Assembly: GCA_041392475.1 (NCBI GenBank)
Contig: JAWKLZ010000001.1
Span: 1,674,001 to 1,738,000 of the forward strand
Source: Chitinophagales bacterium
GTDB lineage: Bacteria > Bacteroidota > Bacteroidia > Chitinophagales > UBA2359
Reading direction: 5' to 3'
DNA: 64,000 nt
Shown here: positions 18,038 to 28,800 of the stretch, one piece after another
Layout: every line of letters begins with the position of its first letter
Position numbering within the stretch: the stretch's first letter is position 1
Program-made: the position numbers and the translations under genes
The notes under the pieces: generated by a model
The model's input: the letters and a program-made list of their open reading frames with translations, nothing else
The model's database searches: none
Told to the model about the DNA's origin: nothing

Positions 18038-19924
18038 TCAGTAATTCACAAATCTCTTCACAACCGCTCCTTCTCTACCCAATGCCTGAACGATAAAAAC
18101 GCCATTCACCAAAGATTCTGTTGGAAGAATTTGCATTTCATTTGGCTGCAATAAAAGATTTGTTTGCTTCAATAATTTTCCTGATAAATCGTAGATTAAC
18201 AACTCAATGCGTGAATAAATCTGTCCTTGAAACAACAATTCGAGGGTTTGGTTGGCAGAAATGTATCGAATGTCTAATCCGTCTATGCCATAAGAGTCGT
18301 ATTTTATGATGCGCTCTTTTTTTTCAGTTATTTGTAAGACTTCGTGTATTTGATTGATGGCAGGATTCAGCACTGTTTCCATTGTTTCTCCTGCCCAAAA
18401 TATTTCCACTTTTTCTACAGCAGTTAAGTTTGCCAAACCAAAATGAAGAATAGACGAATTTTGAGAAGCATGACTGCTACCACCACTTACTTCCTGCAAA
18501 AACGTCCGTCCACCTGCATGTAAAAGCACCTTAGTTCCAAAAGCATCTCGGTTTGTCGCTTGCCCTTCCAGTCGAAAAGCTATCCAGTTTTGGTCGTTTG
18601 ATTGGTTTTCGTAATACTGCAAAAAATTGGTGCCACTTGGAAACAAAATCTCATTGGTGACAGTCAGAATATCCAATTTGCCATCTCCATTGAAGTCAGC
18701 ATGAATCGCCCCACGAGACAAACCTTCAAAACTCACCCCACATTCATCACTCTTATCTTCAAACTGATGCAAAGCATTTCCCATAAACAAACGGTCTTTT
18801 TGCTTTTTACCATCCCTATCCAAAGTCGAGCGTACATAACCATTAGCAACAAACAAATCCAAATAAGTATCATTGTTGGCATCTGCAAAAAAAGTTCCCC
18901 AACCTGTTGTGTAATTTCCTGACTCCTCTGAATAGACATCTTCGATAGACAATTGAGGAGCTTTGTTGAGGAATAGATTGTCCCCTTGATTTTCAAAAAA
19001 ACGATTGTTAGCAATATTGGTCACATAACAATCCACATCCAAATCTTCGTCATAATCCCCCAATGCAATCCCCATTCCATACATAGCGGCATTCGTTCCC
19101 GAACTTTCGCTAATATTGGTAAAAGTAGGAGAAGGATGGTCGTTTCGATACATGATATTGGGTTCAATCCACTCTCCAAAATCATTGGCAAGTATCAAAT
19201 CTGCATCTCCATCTCCATCCATATCAGCAGAAGTTGCAGCCAAAGTACAGGCATCATCGGTCAGCCCATAAACGGAAGAACGCTCCGAAAAGAATCTTTT
19301 ATTGCTATTGATATACAACTGATTGCGCCCACATTCATGCTTAAATGCCACCAATTGTCCATTGTTCACAACCACATTGGGTACTTCCACATAATTTGAG
19401 ACATACAAATCAAGTAAACCGTCTAAATTGGCATCAAAAAAATGTCCTCCCATACAAAAGGATTCATTGTACAAGCCTACCTCCACTGCAATGTCCTCAT
19501 ATTTTTGTTTGGCTATATTGAAGCATAAGAGCAAGTTTTTACTAAAACCACTGCTTTCGCCAACGGGTCTAACTGTTCCTACAAAAATTTCTCGAAATCC
19601 ATCATTGTCTATATCGCCTGTTGTTACCGATGTTGTCACCACATTTTTGGTCAAAGCTTCAATTCCGTATTCCACGCTCACATTGGTAAAATTGCCCATT
19701 CCATCATTCAAAAATAAGGCATCTGCGCCTTGTCCACCAGTTACATAAAGGTCTTCATCGCCATCCTTATCTGCATCAAAAGCAGCAGCACCTCCTCCCA
19801 TCAAAAATAATTCGTGGTGGATAAAATCTAAACCTACCTCTTGCGAACGTTCTTCAAAATGGGTTTGTGCCATTATTGTTTGAAATAAGAAAAGCAAGAA
19901 AAATGATTGTAGTATTTTGAACAT
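18038..19924 (-). CDS. Secreted FG-GAP/ASPIC (CRTAC1-like) protein with T9SS domain (628 aa)
   Basis: The signal peptide (cleavage after TIMAQ, about residue 20) is followed by FG-GAP/VCBS repeats that make a beta-propeller with calcium-type loops (DADKDGDEDLY, DIDNDGFREIF, DMDGDGDADLI, DFNGDGKLDIL). An ASPIC/UnbV domain at about 445-525 includes NRDAFGTKVLLHAGGR and the terminal ILHFGLANL pattern. The last 80 residues are a sorting-domain-like module ending VVKRFVNY. It is encoded between two GH32 genes, 65 bases before the last one. CRTAC1-type proteins are usually adhesive or ligand-binding, so binding of fructan or of the cell surface is an inference from position. It has no enzymatic motif. 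Confidence 0.85.
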   Translation of the reverse strand: MFKILQSFFLLFLFQTIMAQTHFEERSQEVGLDFIHHELFLMGGGAAAFDADKDGDEDLYVTGGQGADALFLNDGMGNFTNVSVEYGIEALTKNVVTTSVTTGDIDNDGFREIFVGTVRPVGESSGFSKNLLLCFNIAKQKYEDIAVEVGLYNESFCMGGHFFDANLDGLLDLYVSNYVEVPNVVVNNGQLVAFKHECGRNQLYINSNKRFFSERSSVYGLTDDACTLAATSADMDGDGDADLILANDFGEWIEPNIMYRNDHPSPTFTNISESSGTNAAMYGMGIALGDYDEDLDVDCYVTNIANNRFFENQGDNLFLNKAPQLSIEDVYSEESGNYTTGWGTFFADANNDTYLDLFVANGYVRSTLDRDGKKQKDRLFMGNALHQFEDKSDECGVSFEGLSRGAIHADFNGDGKLDILTVTNEILFPSGTNFLQYYENQSNDQNWIAFRLEGQATNRDAFGTKVLLHAGGRTFLQEVSGGSSHASQNSSILHFGLANLTAVEKVEIFWAGETMETVLNPAINQIHEVLQITEKKERIIKYDSYGIDGLDIRYISANQTLELLFQGQIYSRIELLIYDLSGKLLKQTNLLLQPNEMQILPTESLVNGVFIVQALGREGAVVKRFVNY

Positions 19925-19934
19925 ATCTATTATT

Positions 19935-22430
19935 TTAATTTACCAACAATTTGAAGGTACGACTTCCTTCTTCTGCTGAAATTTTCAAAAGGTAAAGCCC
20001 TTTTTCTAAGTCATACCATTGAAGTGAGGAAGGCTGCAAATCGTAATCTTCTTGCCTAATCAATTTACCTTGTGTAGTTAATAGTTGCAGTTTGGTATTT
20101 TTCAATATTTCAGTACCCAAATAGTCCATTGAAATAGATCCATTTGAAGGATTGGGAGTAATCATAAAGAGCAACTTTGAAAGATGAATGTCTCTTATAC
20201 TTGTATAAAGCATATTGGGCAAATCCATTGGCTCACAGACATCCATACCCAATTCTTCACCAATGCTTTTGAGTTGCCAAGCATCTAATTGTCGAATGTT
20301 TACTGAGCCTTGTGTTAGCTTCAAATCTACTTTATTGCTTTCTACTCTTGAAGGGTACACCCGTGCCGAAAAAACCACCAATTGATCAATGAATACTTCG
20401 AGTGTAGAATGGTCCAGAAAAATATGCACCTTCAAAGTGTTGTCTGGTGAGAATATATAATTGGCAGTTCGTTTGTCCTCCAAAGTCTGCGAAAGAGAAG
20501 ATTCTAAGCGGTTTAGAGAAATCGTATTTGTCGAAAAATCAAACTCAATGGCGGTCTTCTCCAAGTTGTCTAAGTTTTTGTACACTTCAATAGAAAATTT
20601 GGCATCGGAAGAAGCTTCAATATCAAAAAGCAATTCTGTTTGTGTTCCTGCAATTTCAGGTAGATTGTTAAAAGTGTTGAAGTTTATTTCTTTATCAAGA
20701 ATCTGAGTGACTTCTCCCCGCAAACGACACAAATTTGGGTGCGGAATGTGTGCTATTTCCCCATCTTCCAACAAACGAATAAACCTCGGAATGCTAAAAG
20801 TTTGTCGCCAACCTGCTGCAACTTGATCTGCTACCGAACGGTCTTCGGGTATTATACCAATATAAGTCAATCGTTCTGCTTTGTCCATACCAATTGCAGG
20901 AGCTAATAGATTTTCGTTGATGAGTTCAAATTTTTTCGGGTTGGCGTTGTAGGGAATAAACCGCTCATTTTCAAACTTTCCAATCCAATACAATACTTGC
21001 GCTCGCTGATTGGCTTGGGGAGTTGGAGTGACTCCTAAAATGTAATCATTGTCATTGAGTGGCAAAAAGAAAGGCATTTCCCAAAAAACACCAGACCGAC
21101 TGCTGATAATATCTCGGTAAAAGAAAGGCAATTCTACCCAATCCGTCAAGTTTTCGGAGCGATACAAAAACAGAATACCTCCTCCATTGTTGGGCACACC
21201 TGAACCGATAATCATATAATAAACATTTCCTTCTTTCCAGATATAAGGGTCTCGAAAATCAGTATTAGAGAGAATAGTTGGAGCTTTTGCAATGACGGGA
21301 TTTTGTCCATATTTTTCCCAATTTACCAAATCATTGTCTTGTGAAAATGCCATACCAATACCCGCTTTTGCACCATCTACACCTGTATAAGCAATCACAG
21401 GAACACCGTTTTCATCCTTGATGGTTGTTCCTGACCAAGTACCAAAATTGTCAAATCCTGGCATTTCATCGGGTGCTAATGTTATTTTTTCTTCTGTCCA
21501 ATTCACCAAATCGGGGCTACTCAAATGCCCCCAGTGCATAAAATTTAGATAAGGGCCATTGGGGTTTTTCTGAAAAAATAGATGGTACTTGTCTTCAAAA
21601 TAAGTCAAGCCATAGGGTTCATTTGCCCATGCAGTATTGGGCATAGAGTGGTATTTGGGGCGGAGATGATCCCCTATGTGTCGAATGTTGGGATCAATGG
21701 TCAATTCTGAAACCATATTGGCGTAAAGTTGATAATGATTGATTAGGTCTTCACTTGAAAGTATTTCATTGTAAATCAACAACTCATCTATTGCACCATT
21801 GGAGGCAGAAATAACAAATTGGTCAAACTGGATGCGATTCGTTTGACGACCAATATACAAAGGTTCTGTTGCGGGTGTTAAAACGGTGTGTGCACCCAAA
21901 TTTTTGGTTGCCCATTCTTCCCCATTGACGTAAATTTTAGCCACCTTGCTCTCTAAATCTGCCGTTGCTACAATGTGGTTCCACTTGTATTTCTCAATTT
22001 TTTGGTCAGAAATCAACACATAAAACTGTCCATTGGCATGAAATGCCCAGATGATTTTACCAAATTTATCTACCTCCAATGAAAACCCCGTACCTCCTCC
22101 AATCTTACTTATGAGTCCACCGTTTGCCGCTGCAAAAGCTTCGGTCGCATACCACAATTCTATGGTCATTTTGTTGGTAATACCTGGAATTTGGTAGTTG
22201 GGTTTCTCTATCCAAGTCGTCCAACCGTCAAGTCTCAAAGCGTTTCCTTTTACACCTTCAATACGTTCGGGACGATTGAAGTGATTGGCGATGGCAAATT
22301 CAACCAAGCTGACCGAGTCTATCGTTGTGCTTACCCCTGTTTCCTCTTCAAAATTGAATTGAAGGACTTGCGCCCATCCTAAATTTGAAAATAAGACCAA
22401 TAAAATAATTATGTATGTAGTGTTTTTCAT
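19935..22430 (-). CDS. LamG-GH32 protein with T9SS domain and Glu at the usual nucleophile position (831 aa)
   Basis: The signal peptide ends SNLGWAQ (21). Residues about 55-225 form a LamG/concanavalin-like domain (LRLDGWTTWIEKP, MTIELWY, AIDELLIYNEIL). A GH32 propeller follows: the stabiliser is intact in DFRDPYIW (D394) and the acid/base Glu451 is kept in WEMPFF, but the nucleophile motif reads WANEPYG, so Glu271 stands where GH32 has Asp. The usual Cys after the acid/base is Met. A beta-sandwich ends near 740 and a T9SS tail (ITPNPSNGSISMDY) follows. The ATG at 22430 is chosen because it starts the signal peptide; a start at 22469 would overlap the upstream gene. It may be an altered-specificity enzyme or a binding protein. 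Confidence 0.9.
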   Translation of the reverse strand: MKNTTYIIILLVLFSNLGWAQVLQFNFEEETGVSTTIDSVSLVEFAIANHFNRPERIEGVKGNALRLDGWTTWIEKPNYQIPGITNKMTIELWYATEAFAAANGGLISKIGGGTGFSLEVDKFGKIIWAFHANGQFYVLISDQKIEKYKWNHIVATADLESKVAKIYVNGEEWATKNLGAHTVLTPATEPLYIGRQTNRIQFDQFVISASNGAIDELLIYNEILSSEDLINHYQLYANMVSELTIDPNIRHIGDHLRPKYHSMPNTAWANEPYGLTYFEDKYHLFFQKNPNGPYLNFMHWGHLSSPDLVNWTEEKITLAPDEMPGFDNFGTWSGTTIKDENGVPVIAYTGVDGAKAGIGMAFSQDNDLVNWEKYGQNPVIAKAPTILSNTDFRDPYIWKEGNVYYMIIGSGVPNNGGGILFLYRSENLTDWVELPFFYRDIISSRSGVFWEMPFFLPLNDNDYILGVTPTPQANQRAQVLYWIGKFENERFIPYNANPKKFELINENLLAPAIGMDKAERLTYIGIIPEDRSVADQVAAGWRQTFSIPRFIRLLEDGEIAHIPHPNLCRLRGEVTQILDKEINFNTFNNLPEIAGTQTELLFDIEASSDAKFSIEVYKNLDNLEKTAIEFDFSTNTISLNRLESSLSQTLEDKRTANYIFSPDNTLKVHIFLDHSTLEVFIDQLVVFSARVYPSRVESNKVDLKLTQGSVNIRQLDAWQLKSIGEELGMDVCEPMDLPNMLYTSIRDIHLSKLLFMITPNPSNGSISMDYLGTEILKNTKLQLLTTQGKLIRQEDYDLQPSSLQWYDLEKGLYLLKISAEEGSRTFKLLVN

Positions 22431-22440
22431 TTTATATATT

Positions 22441-25400
22441 TTATTTTTCAAATAATTGCAATTCCCCATTGTTATTGGCTACCAAAACCCCCCAACGCAT
22501 TTTTCCCAAAGCCACTTTTTTCATCCGAATTACATCATTTGGAACAAAAAAACCACTTTCTGAAACCGTCAATGGTTTGAAGTTGCCTTTTTGGTCTGCC
22601 AAAAATACCAAACCTATCCCTGCATCAGCACGGGTCGTTTCTACTTCTGCTGCATAGTGATTTCCTCCCAAAACGAGGTCTTTGATTTCATCGCCGTTTA
22701 CATCTTCAATAACTATTCCCTTGATGGGAAAAGTTTGTGCTTGAATTGGTAGATATTGGATGGTGAAATGATTGCCTTCATTGATTAACACCACACTTTC
22801 AAAGATATGTGCATCGTATGTCAATGCTTTTTGGAGGTTTTCTTTGCCGTAGATATCTGTAATATTCGCATCGGCAAAGGCATTGAAGGTGGGAAATTTT
22901 TCAGCTAAACTGGGTGTTTGCACAGAAGAACACATTTTCCCTCGAATGGGCATATAGTCCCCCGCTACTTCTTTGGTTAGCACAATTTCTACCGTACCAC
23001 TTTGGTCAAAATCTCCTGCATATACCTTAAAAGGTTGTTCTTTGGAGGTGTGAAATTTGTAGTTCAAGCCCAAATTTCCAACCACAAAATCCGTATCTCC
23101 GTCTCCATCTATGTCCTCTGCCGCAATTCGATTCCACCAACCTCTTGTTTCATTCAAACCCCATTCATCTGTTGCCAATTGCATTTTACCATTGTTGTTA
23201 ATCAATACTTCTATCCGCATCCATTCACCTACGACCAACAAATCATCGTCTTTATCTCCATCTAAGTCTTGCCATATCGCATCAGTGACCATACCGATTT
23301 TTTGCAGTTCGTCCGTAGTCACTTCTTCAAATTTACCTTTTTCATTCTTCATCAAATAACTTCGGGGAGGATACGGATATTGATTGGGTACAATGCGCCC
23401 TCCTACAAATAAATCTAAATCACCATCTCCATCAAAATCATTAGCAGCCACTTTGCCTCCACTTGCTTCTATCGTTGGTAAGGCATTCGGAGATTCCGAA
23501 AATTCACCTTTTTCATTGAAGTAAAGTCTATCTTGGTATTTTGGACTGCTCAAACCAAATTCGCTTCCTCCACTGACCACATACAAATCTTGGTCTCCAT
23601 CTCCATCCGCATCAAAAAACAATGCATCTATATCTTCAAAATCCTTGTCTATTTCAAAGGCTTGTACCTCTATTTTCTGAAATTTAGCTGTTTCATTTTG
23701 AAGGTATATAGCTCCAGATTGTTGGTATGCACCTCCTACATAGAAATCCTCCAAACCATCTCCATTCACATCTCCAACTGCCAATGCAGGCCCGTTGGTA
23801 GATTCACGGTGCGGGAGCAATACTTGGTTTTTGTAGTCATCAAATTCATTTTCACGATGCACAAAGGCAGGAGAAATATTGTTGGTTTTATCTTGAAAAA
23901 TGGTAGCAATAGGCTGTTTTTCAACCGTATTTTCTTTGGCGTTTTCATACGCTATGACCAATACTTGATTGGTTTTAACATTTTCCATCCGACTTATTTC
24001 ACCATCCAACCAATGGACTTCTACCAAGGGAACTTCGGTCAAAAGTGATGTGCCAAAATGTAGTGTGCTTTCAGAATTGGACAAATAACCTCTTGTGGTA
24101 ATCGCTTCTTGAAACTGTAATAGTGCCCCATTTTCATCCTTCAAATAGACCTTCGCATTTTGTGATTGCAGCTGTTTGTTTCCCTGCAATTGGATGCGTA
24201 AGTAGGTGTTTTGCAATAGTTCACTTTTGTTTTCCATCAAAAAAGCAGGGCTATCAGAATTATTCGTCACAATGTCTAAATCCCCATCATTGTCCAAATC
24301 TGCTACCACACAACCGCTTGAAAAAGATAGTGTATCCAAGCCCCAAGCCTTTGATACATCCGAAAAGAGAATGCCTGATTGCCCCTTGTTATGGTACATA
24401 AAATTTTGGGCTTCCCCCGATGGCAAATCATTTAATAAGTCTTCTAATTTTTGAGGAAAATTCTTGGTTCGATACCGCTCTTCAATCTTGGTGTTAAAAT
24501 CTTGGTCGGTGACATATTTTTTCAATCCATTGGTGATGTAGATATCTTTGTAGCCATCATTATCGAAATCGGATAAATGCCCCGCCCAACTCCAATCGGA
24601 TTTTGCCACTCCAGCCAATTCTGCCATTTCACTGAAAGGTATAACTTCTTGACTGGGATTTTGATTGCCTCCATTGTTCAATTGCAGCATATTGTGACCA
24701 TATTGATAATTGTAGCCCCATTCAATGGATGTTTTAAATGCCACCGCATCCACCATTGCCATAGAGGTTTTACTGCGTTTGTAATCCTTGGGCATCATGT
24801 CCAAAGACAACAAATCTGTCAAGCCATCATTGTTGATATCTCCTGCATCCGAACCCATACTGAACAAAGCGGTGTGCTTAAAATACTCTTTGCTTTGTTC
24901 TTTGAAAGTGCCATCGGCTTGATTGATATACAGGTAATCAGGGGTTACAAAATCATTTCCAATGAAAATGTCTGTCCACCCATCATCGTTGAAATCTACA
25001 GATAATACGCTCAGTCCAAAACCAATATCTGATAAAATTCCTGCTTCGGCAGATACATCCGTGAACGTATTGTTGCCATTATTTCGATATAAAATATCAT
25101 TGGAGTTGAGTTTTTTGAAACCTTCTTCTTGGTGGAAATAATCCATTTTTCCCATTTTGCGGGTATAGGAAAAGTCGGTGGTGGTGTTGATTAAAAACAT
25201 ATCCAAATCACCGTCCTTGTCGTAATCGAAAAAAGTAGATTGAACAGAATTTCGAGGGTCGTCTAAACCATATTTTGCAGCAGATTCAGTAAATGTTTCA
25301 TCTCCATTGTTGATATAAAGTAAATTGCGTTTGATAAAATCTTCTTCATACCAACCTGAACGACAAACATAAATGTCTAAAAATCCATCTTGATTGATGT

Positions 25401-25770
25401 CTATCATGTTTACACCCGTTCTGAATCCTTCGCTGATGCCTACTCCTGCTTTTTCGGTAATGTCTTCAAATTGTAGGTTGCCTTTGTTGAGATAAAGTTT
25501 GTTTTGACCAAAATTAGCATTGAAGTACAAATCTTGTAATCCATCCTTGTTGATATCGCCGACAGCTACACCTGCTCCCATATACAACTGCATGAAAACA
25601 AAATAATTGATGGTTCGATTTTCTATAATAAAGTTATTGAAATCAATCCCAGACTTTTCAGATGGAATGAATTCAAAAAGTTTTATACTTGTCGCATCTT
25701 CCACCAGATGTTCTTGTTGGCAAGACATTGCAGTAAACAGTAACAATATGTATAAAACTAATTTTTTCAT
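22441..25770 (-). CDS. Giant FG-GAP/ASPIC surface lipoprotein A (1109 aa)
   Basis: A lipoprotein: the short signal ends TAMSCQQ, with Cys17 as the acylation site. Two FG-GAP/VCBS propellers are visible, one at about 50-510 and one at 640-1100, each with many Ca-binding-like loops (DINKDGLQDLYF, DYDKDGDLDMFL, DVNGDGLEDFYV, DGDGDQDLYV). Between them, at about 525-605, is an ASPIC/UnbV domain (LRIQLQGNKQ ... TLHFGTSLL). It is homologous to the next gene upstream (25857-29249) along its length. No hydrolase motif is present. The position inside the fructan locus suggests a surface glycan-binding or scaffold role, which is inference. The downstream LamG-GH32 ATG is 10 bases from its stop. Confidence 0.87.
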   Translation of the reverse strand: MKKLVLYILLLFTAMSCQQEHLVEDATSIKLFEFIPSEKSGIDFNNFIIENRTINYFVFMQLYMGAGVAVGDINKDGLQDLYFNANFGQNKLYLNKGNLQFEDITEKAGVGISEGFRTGVNMIDINQDGFLDIYVCRSGWYEEDFIKRNLLYINNGDETFTESAAKYGLDDPRNSVQSTFFDYDKDGDLDMFLINTTTDFSYTRKMGKMDYFHQEEGFKKLNSNDILYRNNGNNTFTDVSAEAGILSDIGFGLSVLSVDFNDDGWTDIFIGNDFVTPDYLYINQADGTFKEQSKEYFKHTALFSMGSDAGDINNDGLTDLLSLDMMPKDYKRSKTSMAMVDAVAFKTSIEWGYNYQYGHNMLQLNNGGNQNPSQEVIPFSEMAELAGVAKSDWSWAGHLSDFDNDGYKDIYITNGLKKYVTDQDFNTKIEERYRTKNFPQKLEDLLNDLPSGEAQNFMYHNKGQSGILFSDVSKAWGLDTLSFSSGCVVADLDNDGDLDIVTNNSDSPAFLMENKSELLQNTYLRIQLQGNKQLQSQNAKVYLKDENGALLQFQEAITTRGYLSNSESTLHFGTSLLTEVPLVEVHWLDGEISRMENVKTNQVLVIAYENAKENTVEKQPIATIFQDKTNNISPAFVHRENEFDDYKNQVLLPHRESTNGPALAVGDVNGDGLEDFYVGGAYQQSGAIYLQNETAKFQKIEVQAFEIDKDFEDIDALFFDADGDGDQDLYVVSGGSEFGLSSPKYQDRLYFNEKGEFSESPNALPTIEASGGKVAANDFDGDGDLDLFVGGRIVPNQYPYPPRSYLMKNEKGKFEEVTTDELQKIGMVTDAIWQDLDGDKDDDLLVVGEWMRIEVLINNNGKMQLATDEWGLNETRGWWNRIAAEDIDGDGDTDFVVGNLGLNYKFHTSKEQPFKVYAGDFDQSGTVEIVLTKEVAGDYMPIRGKMCSSVQTPSLAEKFPTFNAFADANITDIYGKENLQKALTYDAHIFESVVLINEGNHFTIQYLPIQAQTFPIKGIVIEDVNGDEIKDLVLGGNHYAAEVETTRADAGIGLVFLADQKGNFKPLTVSESGFFVPNDVIRMKKVALGKMRWGVLVANNNGELQLFEK

Positions 25771-25816
25771 TTTTTTTTATTCTTGATTGTTTCAATAAAA
25801 ATGCTGCTTTAAGTAG

Positions 25817-25876
25817 TCAAACAACTGTTTATCAGCGCGTTTTTTCATTTTAATTTTTATTCCTTACTTATCTTCT
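25817..25876. repeat. Dispersed 60-base repeat, copy 2
   Basis: Matches 8796-8856 in the same orientation (TCAAACAACTGTTTATCAG ... ACTTATCTTCT). The last 20 bases of this copy form the C-terminal codons and stop of the giant FG-GAP gene at 25857-29249, so either that gene's 3' end was captured by the repeat or the repeat was copied from a gene end. Confidence 0.75.
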
Positions 25877-28800
25877 TTTCTATTAGCTCCAAAAAACCTT
25901 TGTTCTTTGCAAATAACCAAGCTTCTTTGTGGTTTGCCAATTGAATAGCGGCTCCTTTTTTCACATCTCCCTTCAAATACAAGCCGCTTTCAAAAGGAGG
26001 TAAAACCTTGAAAAAACCTTTGGTATCATTCAACAAAACCAATCCATAACTTGCATCATTTCTTGGCGTTTCGACTTCGGATTGATAGAGGTTTCCTGCA
26101 ACAATCACATCATCAAAACCATCCTCGTTCAAATCAGCAACTTCCACCACATTGATAGCTGAAATTTGAGCCAGATTTGGTAGCGCATGAAGTCTAAAAG
26201 TACCGTCCCCTTTGTTTTCAAAATACGTGGAAGCAAAAGTCTTGGCAGCGTAATGAATGGCATTTTCAAAGGCAGCTTCACCATAAACTTCCTTCAAAGT
26301 TGCTTTGGCAAAAGAATCATAGGTCGGAAATTTTTTCTTTATATCGGGAATTTGCTGTGAACTACATTCTCTCCCTCTTAGCGGAAACAAATTGCCTTCA
26401 TTGTAGTAACCGAGAGCAATATCCAAGTTTCCGTTCTCATCAAAATCACCTGCATATATTTCAAAGGGCGATTCCTCAGAAGCTTTGTATTTATAATTCA
26501 ACCCTAAGTTCCCTGCAATGAAATCCATGTCGCCATCCTTGTCAAAATCCGCAGATTGAAGACTGAACCACCAACCTGTCGTATTCGCTAAACTTGGAGT
26601 TTCTAATTTTTCGAATATGCCATTCTTTTGTTCAAATATAACAATTGGCATCCATTCACCCACTAACACTAAATCCAAATTTCCATCTGCTGTCATATCC
26701 ACCCAGTTGGCATCTGTTACCATGCCAATGTCTTTCATAGTTGGACATATATCCCCTGTCACATTTTTGAAAATTATTTTTTCTTTTGTGCTTAGATTTT
26801 TCAAAATCAAGCTACTGGTAGGTTTAGGGTATTGCTGTGGTAGCAATCGTCCTGCAATAAATAAATCTGTTTTGCCGTCTTTGTCATAATCTGCTGCAAT
26901 CACTTTTCCCCCGCTGCTGTTGATGTATGGAATAGCAGTATTTTCAAAAACACCTTTTCCGTTGTTGAGATACACTCGGTCTTGATAGTCCAAATGAAAG
27001 TTTTCTTTTTCATTTCCTCCACTTACTACAAACAAATCCATATCTCCGTCATTTTCCACATCAAAAAAGAGTGCATCTGTATCTTCAAAGCGTTTGTCTT
27101 GTGCAGTAAATTTGGTATTTTGCTTTTTAAAAGTACCATCCAATTGTTGGAAAAATAGGCTACCTTCTTTGTCCATTGCCCCTCCCACATAAAAATCTTC
27201 TAAGCCATCACCATTTACATCTGCAACGGCTAAAGCTGGTCCCAACTCGGATAATTTGTGTGGTAACAGGACTTCCTTTTCAAAGTCATTGTAGTCGTTT
27301 TCGAGGTGTTGGTGCTGCAATTTTGCTGCTTTGGTTCTGTTTGATACCAAAAATGGCTTGTTTACAGTTGTCGATTTTGAGTTTATTGCATCCCCATAAT
27401 TTATCTTCAATTTCTGATTAGTAGCCACATTGGTTAGCAATTGTTTTTTACCATCTGGCCAATCTATTAGGATAGTATCAATCTTTTTCTGCACACCTAC
27501 TCCAAAATGCAATAGAGGCTCTACTGAAGACATATATCCTCTGCTCAAGTGCATTTCATGTGTTTGGATTTGCTTATTGTATTTTAGTGTCACCTTCGTT
27601 CCGATGCCCAATGTATTTTTGTCTGAACCTTTAAGTTGAATTTGAAGGAAGCGGTGAGAGGTCAATTCTTTCGCATGGTTTTGGTAAATAACCGTAGGTT
27701 CATCAGTCATATTGACGATCATATCCATGTCTCCATCTCCATCAAAATCGGCGTAAGCGGCTCCCGTTGCTACGTTTTCCCAATCCTTATTTGCCCAACT
27801 TTCGGATACGTTTTGAAATTGAAGCGTTTCTTTGTTTCTAAAAAAATAATTGCGTTTGGGACGAGTAGGCATTTTTCCCAAAACATCTTTGATGTATTGT
27901 TCTAAAAGTTGAGGGTTTTCTTTACCCTTCATTTGGCTTTGCATTTGCGCCAAGCGTTGTTTTTTGAAATTCAAAAAATCGTTGTTTCTAAAATCTCTTT
28001 TGATTCCATTGGATACAAACAAATCTCGAAATCCGTCATTGTCAAAATCTATTAATAGAGGCGACCAACTCCAATCGGTACTGGAAATTCCCGCCATTTG
28101 TCCAATTTCGGAAAAATATGGATAAGCATTTTCACCAGATTTTCCATTGTTCAGTTGCAGTGTGTTGAACATATATTGATAATGCAAGCCCAAATCTATA
28201 TGCAGTTGAAAAATAGCAGGATTCATGGCCGACATACTGGTTTTGATACCATAATTGTCTTCCGAAACCATGTCCAATGATATTATATCCAACCATCCAT
28301 CATTGTTAATGTCTGCAATGTCATTGCCCATTGCATAGTTGGAAGTATGATTGAGGGCTTCACGTGCTACTTCTGAGAATGTGCCGTTTTGGTTATTGAT
28401 GTACAAAAAATCTCTTTCAGAAAAATCGTTGCAGAGGTAAATATCTGCCCAACCATCATTGTTCAAATCGCTTATTCCTATGCCTAAGCCATCTCCCAGA
28501 AGTGAATTTTTCATTCCCGCAGATGCTGAAATATCTTCAAAAACTCCCTTGTTGTTTTGAAACAAACGGTCACCCCACATTTCCGCCTTCGTTTGGCTAA
28601 AAGATGCTAAGTCGTCACTATTGTAAGGTTTTAATCCATAATTAGAAAAAAATACATCTAAATCACCATCCTTATCAAAATCAAAAAAGGCAGCCTGTGT
28701 AGTTGTGAAAGGTACATCGAGGTTGTACTTTTGGGCTTCTTCTTTGAAGGTGGGAATACCGTTTTTATTCAATCCTTGATTGATGTAGAGAAAATTTCGG

